A DNA stretch of 18,178 nucleotides from an uncultured Bacillota bacterium (GTDB taxonomy: Bacteria > Bacillota_I > Bacilli_A > Erysipelotrichales > Erysipelotrichaceae), in assembly GCA_937919165.1 (NCBI GenBank), contig CALFPO010000053.1, positions 1-18,178 of the forward strand, given 5' to 3'. The translations under genes and the position numbers were made by a program. The notes under the pieces were generated by a model that had not been told where the DNA came from, did no database searches, and saw only the letters and a program-made list of their open reading frames with translations. Shown here in pieces: positions 15,161 through 18,178 of the stretch; within the stretch, counting starts at the first letter, position 1, and every line of letters starts with the position of its first letter.

Positions 15161-15900
15161 TAGACATCAAGAATCTGAAGAAGAACTTCGGTACTCTAGA
15201 AGTATTGAAAGGCATAGATATGCATGTGGAGAAGGGCGATGTCATTGCGATATTGGGACCATCAGGTTCAGGCAAGACGACATTGCTTCGTTGCATCAAT
15301 TTCCTGGAGAGGGCTGAAGAAGGTGAGATGGAGTTCGACAATTATCATATCGACTTCACCGATGTCAGCAAGAAGACCATCAGCGAGATAAGAAGACGTA
15401 CGTCCTTTGTCTTCCAGAACTTCAACCTCTTCCAGAACAAGACCGTTCTGCAGAATGTCACCCTAGGCCTTACTGTATCCAGAAAGATGGACAAGAAAAA
15501 AGCCGAGGAGATCGGCATGAAGATGCTGGATAGAGTTGGCTTGAGCGACAAGTATGGCAGCTATCCTAGCCAGCTGTCGGGTGGACAGCAGCAGCGTGTT
15601 GCCATTGCCAGAGCTTTGGCATCGGACCCTGAGATCATCTATTTCGATGAGCCAACTTCGGCGCTTGATCCTGAACTGATCGGCGAAGTATTGGCGGTCA
15701 TCAAGTCCTTGGCTGATGAGGGCATGACGATGCTGGTGGTGACCCATGAGATGAACTTCGCCAAGAACATCTCAAACAAGGTCATCTTCATGGAAGATGG
15801 CAGAATCGTATCATTCAGCGATACAAAGAAATTCTTCATGAATCCTGAGAATGAGAGGATTGAGAGTTTCATCAAGAATATATTGGAGAAAGGTGAATAG
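15157..15900 (+). CDS. Polar amino-acid ABC transporter, ATP-binding protein
   Basis: ATPase of the importer, 247 residues. Walker A GPSGSGKT (34-41), Q-loop Q87 in FVFQNFNLF, signature LSGGQQQR (140-147), Walker B IIYFDEP (160-166, E165 catalytic) and switch H197 in VVTHEM. SALDPEL is typical of GlnQ/TcyC-class ATPases. A strong ribosome-binding site (AAGGGGGG) lies inside the end of the permease gene. Translationally coupled to its neighbours; cytoplasmic side of the membrane. Confidence 0.95.
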   Translation: MIDIKNLKKNFGTLEVLKGIDMHVEKGDVIAILGPSGSGKTTLLRCINFLERAEEGEMEFDNYHIDFTDVSKKTISEIRRRTSFVFQNFNLFQNKTVLQNVTLGLTVSRKMDKKKAEEIGMKMLDRVGLSDKYGSYPSQLSGGQQQRVAIARALASDPEIIYFDEPTSALDPELIGEVLAVIKSLADEGMTMLVVTHEMNFAKNISNKVIFMEDGRIVSFSDTKKFFMNPENERIESFIKNILEKGE

Positions 15901-15902
15901 AG

Positions 15903-16679
15903 ATGAAAAGAATTATTGCATTGCTTCTATCGCTACTGCTGCTAGCCGGATGTTCAGATAATGGCATGTCTGGCGGCGATCTAAACAAAATCAAGAAAAG
16001 CGGAAAGCTTGTGGTTGCCATGGAAGGCACATGGGCTCCATGGACCTATCATGACGAGAAGGATCAGCTTGTCGGTTTTGATGTTGAAGTAGCCAAGTAT
16101 ATTGCTGACTATATCGGCGTAGAGGTCGTCTATGAGGAAGGCGAATGGGATGGACTTCTTCAGGGAATCGAAGCTGGACGTTACGATATCATGGTCAATG
16201 GCTGCGGCATCACTGAAGAGCGAAAGCAGTCTTATGATTTCTCTGATCCATATGCCTATGACAGAGTTGCTGTCATCGTCAATGGCGACAACAACAGCAT
16301 CACCAAGATGGAAGACCTAGAAGGCAAGAAGACAGCCAACACCATCTCATCTACCTATGCCCAGATCGCTGAGCAGTATGGCGCAACCGTATCAGGCGTC
16401 GATGATCTTAATCAGACCTTCCTGTTGCTTTCAAGAGGCGACATCGATGCCACGCTCAATGCGGAAGTTGTATATGGCGATTATATGAAGGCCAACCCAG
16501 ATGCCGGCTTCAAGATTGCCTGCATCTATCCGGTATTGGATGAACTTGGCATTCCGATGAAGAAGGGCTCAAGCGATCTGCAGAAGGCCGTCAACGAGGC
16601 CATTGCTCAGGCTAGAGCCGATGGTACATTGTCTGCCTTAGCCATCAAGTACTTTGGTACCGACATCACCAACAAATAG
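15903..16679 (+). CDS. Polar amino-acid ABC transporter, substrate-binding lipoprotein
   Basis: Extracellular receptor of the importer, 258 residues. Signal peptide MKRIIALLLSLLLL with lipobox LAGC (C17). SBP_bac_3 features: KSGKLVVAMEGTWAPWTYHD, LVGFDVEVAKYIA, EWDGLLQGIEAGRYDIMVNGCGITEERKQSYDFSDPY, and DLEGKKTANTISSTY in the second lobe. The W-A-P-W-T-Y segment and the G-x-T/C-x-x-E-R stretch place it with cystine/polar amino-acid receptors, but the ligand is not certain. Two bases follow the ATPase stop; AAAGGTG before the start overlaps the upstream gene. A bidirectional terminator follows. Confidence 0.94.
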   Translation: MKRIIALLLSLLLLAGCSDNGMSGGDLNKIKKSGKLVVAMEGTWAPWTYHDEKDQLVGFDVEVAKYIADYIGVEVVYEEGEWDGLLQGIEAGRYDIMVNGCGITEERKQSYDFSDPYAYDRVAVIVNGDNNSITKMEDLEGKKTANTISSTYAQIAEQYGATVSGVDDLNQTFLLLSRGDIDATLNAEVVYGDYMKANPDAGFKIACIYPVLDELGIPMKKGSSDLQKAVNEAIAQARADGTLSALAIKYFGTDITNK

Positions 16680-16687
16680 TTCAACAT

Positions 16688-16710
16688 AAAAAGCCCCTTG
16701 AGGGCTTTTT
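16688..16710. terminator. Bidirectional terminator between convergent genes
   Basis: AAAAAGCCC (16688-16696), loop CTTGA, GGGCTTTTT (16702-16710), with further T/A-rich flank. It works for the binding-protein gene on plus and for the YARHG gene on minus, whose TAA (16712-16710) touches the end of the stem. Confidence 0.85.
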
Positions 16711-17564
16711 TATTTATATCCCATTTGCTTCTCATAGGAAACAATCAGATCTTTGTTATGTTTTTCCACTGCTGTAAGAACCGAATTGGAGAATTCATCA
16801 GCCGGAACAGAGGGGGTGTACCAGCTTTTGGCTGAGAAGTATGCCATCAGGTCCTCGTTGGTAAACACACGTCCGTGTCGGGCGTAGATTTCGTTTCTGG
16901 CAAGGACACAGGCCTTGGCGTCAAGATTTTGGAGTTCCGAAAGATCATATTCCCGGATGCTGCTTTCGGGAAGAATGGAATCGGTTCCTATGAAATCATG
17001 GTAAGCGTAGCTTGGTGAATTAATGTCAACGCTTATTTCCGGCACAATCACGGGAGAAGGCTCTTTAGAGGGTGTGGATTCCGCAGCAGGGTTACCTTCT
17101 GCATCTTCTCCGTAAGTTACATCTGTCAGGATAGTGGATTCTTCTTCGGAATCGGTTTTGTCTTCTGCCTCGATATCAGTTTCATCATCGACTTCGTCTT
17201 CTGCAGGATCCTCCGGAATCGGAGTGCTTTCTTCATCATAGAGAGTTACGGGCTCAAAAGAAACTTTGCTTTCGGGGGAAGAAATCACCGGCTTTTGAGA
17301 GGTTTCCTCAACCTGTGTATTTCCTTCAATTATGTTTTCTACCATAAGATTGACATCTTTTTGCGTATTTGCGTCAGTCTGAGTATCTTTGAACAGAATA
17401 ACTGCGCTCATAATCGTGATTACGGCAGCCGACAGAATCAAACTTATAAGTATTTCTTTCCATATATTTTTATTGAAAGTCCAGTCATTTTTGATTACAT
17501 GATAGAGAATCATGGTCAGAATGGTCAGCACGACGGTTCCGACAGCGCAATATCCTAAATTCAC
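16710..17564 (-). CDS. Membrane protein with C-terminal YARHG domain
   Basis: 284 residues. Two hydrophobic helices (about 5-22 and 38-57) anchor the protein, followed by a long acidic, Ser/Thr/Pro-rich, probably disordered stretch (about 65-185, with EDEVDDETDIEAEDKTD). The C-terminal YARHG domain has the exact motif at residues 227-231 in LARNEIYARHGRVFTNEDLMAYF...SWY. YARHG domains occur on extracellular parts of membrane or secreted proteins of Bacillota; their role is not known. I place the start at GTG 17564 because CGGAGG lies 7 bases before it; the frame continues 20 codons upstream to an ATG, but those codons come from a REP-like element. The neighbour ileS is divergent. Confidence 0.82.
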   Translation of the reverse strand: MNLGYCAVGTVVLTILTMILYHVIKNDWTFNKNIWKEILISLILSAAVITIMSAVILFKDTQTDANTQKDVNLMVENIIEGNTQVEETSQKPVISSPESKVSFEPVTLYDEESTPIPEDPAEDEVDDETDIEAEDKTDSEEESTILTDVTYGEDAEGNPAAESTPSKEPSPVIVPEISVDINSPSYAYHDFIGTDSILPESSIREYDLSELQNLDAKACVLARNEIYARHGRVFTNEDLMAYFSAKSWYTPSVPADEFSNSVLTAVEKHNKDLIVSYEKQMGYK

Positions 17565-17591
17565 CTTTTTTCCTCCGAGAGAATGACTGTG

Positions 17592-17624
17592 GTGTGACAA
17601 CGGGGACGGTTCTCTTTGACACAT
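17592..17624. repeat. REP-like short palindromic element
   Basis: TGTGACAA (17593-17600) and TTGACACA (17616-17623) are inverted copies with one mismatch, flanking CGGGGACGGTTCTCT. The phrase GGGGACGGTTCT between GACA/GTGTC-type ends is one I recall as a dispersed element in Clostridia genomes, often translating as REPSPLSH or similar in spurious N-termini. Only one copy lies in this window. Family assignment is from memory, not a search. Confidence 0.55.
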
Positions 17625-17750
17625 CCATCGCTACCTATTTTACAATATTTTGGTGAATTATGAAAACAGATTTGAGGCTTCCCTTGTCAAAATCACTAAA
17701 AGTGCACCTCGGAAGGCTTATTTTTCATATATTTTTAATGGGTTAATTTA

Positions 17751-17780
17751 TTGCGCCACAACGTAATTTTGTTGTATGAT
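17751..17780 (+). promoter_or_regulatory. Probable ileS promoter
   Basis: -35 TTGCGC (17751-17756), 18-base spacer, -10 TATGAT (17775-17780). It leaves a leader of about 49 bases with AAAGGA some 10 bases before the ATG at 17836. The region from 17565 to 17835 otherwise holds only the REP-like element and AT-rich DNA; no T-box was found. Confidence 0.5.
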
Positions 17781-17835
17781 AAAGAGAATGTTTTTATCAT
17801 GGGCAAGATATATTTTTATGAAAGGATAGATTATC

Positions 17836-18178
17836 ATGTATCGCAAAGTATCAACAGATTTGAATTTCGTTGACCGTGAAAAAGAAGTGGAAAAATTCTG
17901 GGCGGAAAACGACATTTTTGAGAAAAGTATGAAGATTCGTGAAGGTTGTCCTACATACACCTTCTACGACGGACCTCCCACAGCTAACGGAAAGCCTCAT
18001 ATCGGTCACGTTCTGACCAGATGTATTAAGGATATGATTCCCAGATACAGAACCATGAAGGGTAATTTTGTTCCCCGTAAAGCAGGATGGGATACCCACG
18101 GACTTCCGGTTGAACTTGAAGTTGAGAAAGCTCTCGGAATTGACGGTAAAGAACAGATTGAAGCATACGGACTCGATC
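17836..18178 (+). CDS. ileS: Isoleucyl-tRNA synthetase (3' partial)
   Basis: Charges tRNA-Ile. The first 114 residues are visible before the window ends. Class I signature PHIGH (54-58) in FYDGPPTANGKPHIGHVL, then RYRTMKGNFVPRKAGWDTHGLPVE and the LGIDGKEQIE stretch. The N-terminal LNFVDREKEVEKFW fits the eukaryote-like IleRS type common in Lachnospiraceae and other Clostridia rather than the shorter-lead ileS1 form. The ATG has AAAGGA at 10 bases. Codon choice (CGT/CGC arginine, CCC proline) looks different from the genes to the left. Confidence 0.95.
   Translation, partial: MYRKVSTDLNFVDREKEVEKFWAENDIFEKSMKIREGCPTYTFYDGPPTANGKPHIGHVLTRCIKDMIPRYRTMKGNFVPRKAGWDTHGLPVELEVEKALGIDGKEQIEAYGLD

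Noticed and set aside
17625..17835. T-box riboswitch upstream of ileS
   Set aside because: I looked for the conserved GGGTGGNACCGCG-type segment and a following terminator and found neither; the leader is short and AT-rich.
1..18178. CRISPR array, tRNA or rRNA genes, toxin-antitoxin pair or defence system
   Set aside because: No regularly spaced repeats, no cloverleaf or rRNA-like stretch in the gaps, and none of the genes carries a defence-type domain.

Overview
The window looks like a chromosomal segment of a low-GC Gram-positive bacterium (Bacillota). The adhesin architecture, the AGA-rich arginine usage and the compact operons would fit an Erysipelotrichales-like host, but this is an inference from general family resemblance and no search was run. 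The last ~1.5 kb (from about 16.71 kb) reads more like a Clostridia/Lachnospiraceae genome and is discussed as a possible junction.

Layout. (1) 2-3742: 3' part of a very large surface protein, a von Willebrand A domain followed by about five Cna-B/SpaA-like domains, ending in PPQTSVE with no visible membrane anchor. (2) 3743-4560: a long gap without an intact gene. It holds a terminator, the wreck of an ISL3-like transposase on the minus strand (not visible as one open frame), an 18-bp perfect inverted repeat, and the terminator of the next operon. (3) 7314-4561, minus strand: tgt-queA-queH, the last steps of queuosine tRNA modification. (4) 7340-9211, plus strand: a small membrane protein, a DEDDh exonuclease, a pyrophosphatase-like protein with eroded active-site motifs, and a small lipoprotein. 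(5) 9334-14474, plus strand: a class I glutamine amidotransferase-like protein, an MFS transporter, a Gfo/Idh/MocA oxidoreductase, an MtaD-type amidohydrolase and an adenosine deaminase, tightly packed. (6) 14495-16679: a complete polar amino-acid ABC importer (permease, ATPase, binding lipoprotein). (7) 16710-17564, minus: a membrane protein with a YARHG domain, then a REP-like short element. (8) 17836-18178: the start of isoleucyl-tRNA synthetase.

How the genes work together. The Que genes form one translationally coupled operon, and without queC/D/E in view they would suit salvage of preQ1. The 9.3-14.5 kb block combines two deaminases of the adenosine/5'-deoxyadenosine type with a transporter, an NAD(P)-dependent oxidoreductase and an amidotransferase-like protein. 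A nucleoside or SAM-by-product salvage module is a reasonable hypothesis, but its substrate cannot be read from the sequence.

The most striking regulatory pattern is that three plus-strand genes (7340, 9334, 14495) have a -10 box placed so that transcription would start on or within 1 nt of the start codon, and none has a Shine-Dalgarno sequence. I do not see a clearly new defence or mobile system. The best leads are the deaminase/amidotransferase cluster, the recurrent leaderless starts, the anchorless adhesin beside an IS wreck, and the possible junction near 16.7 kb.
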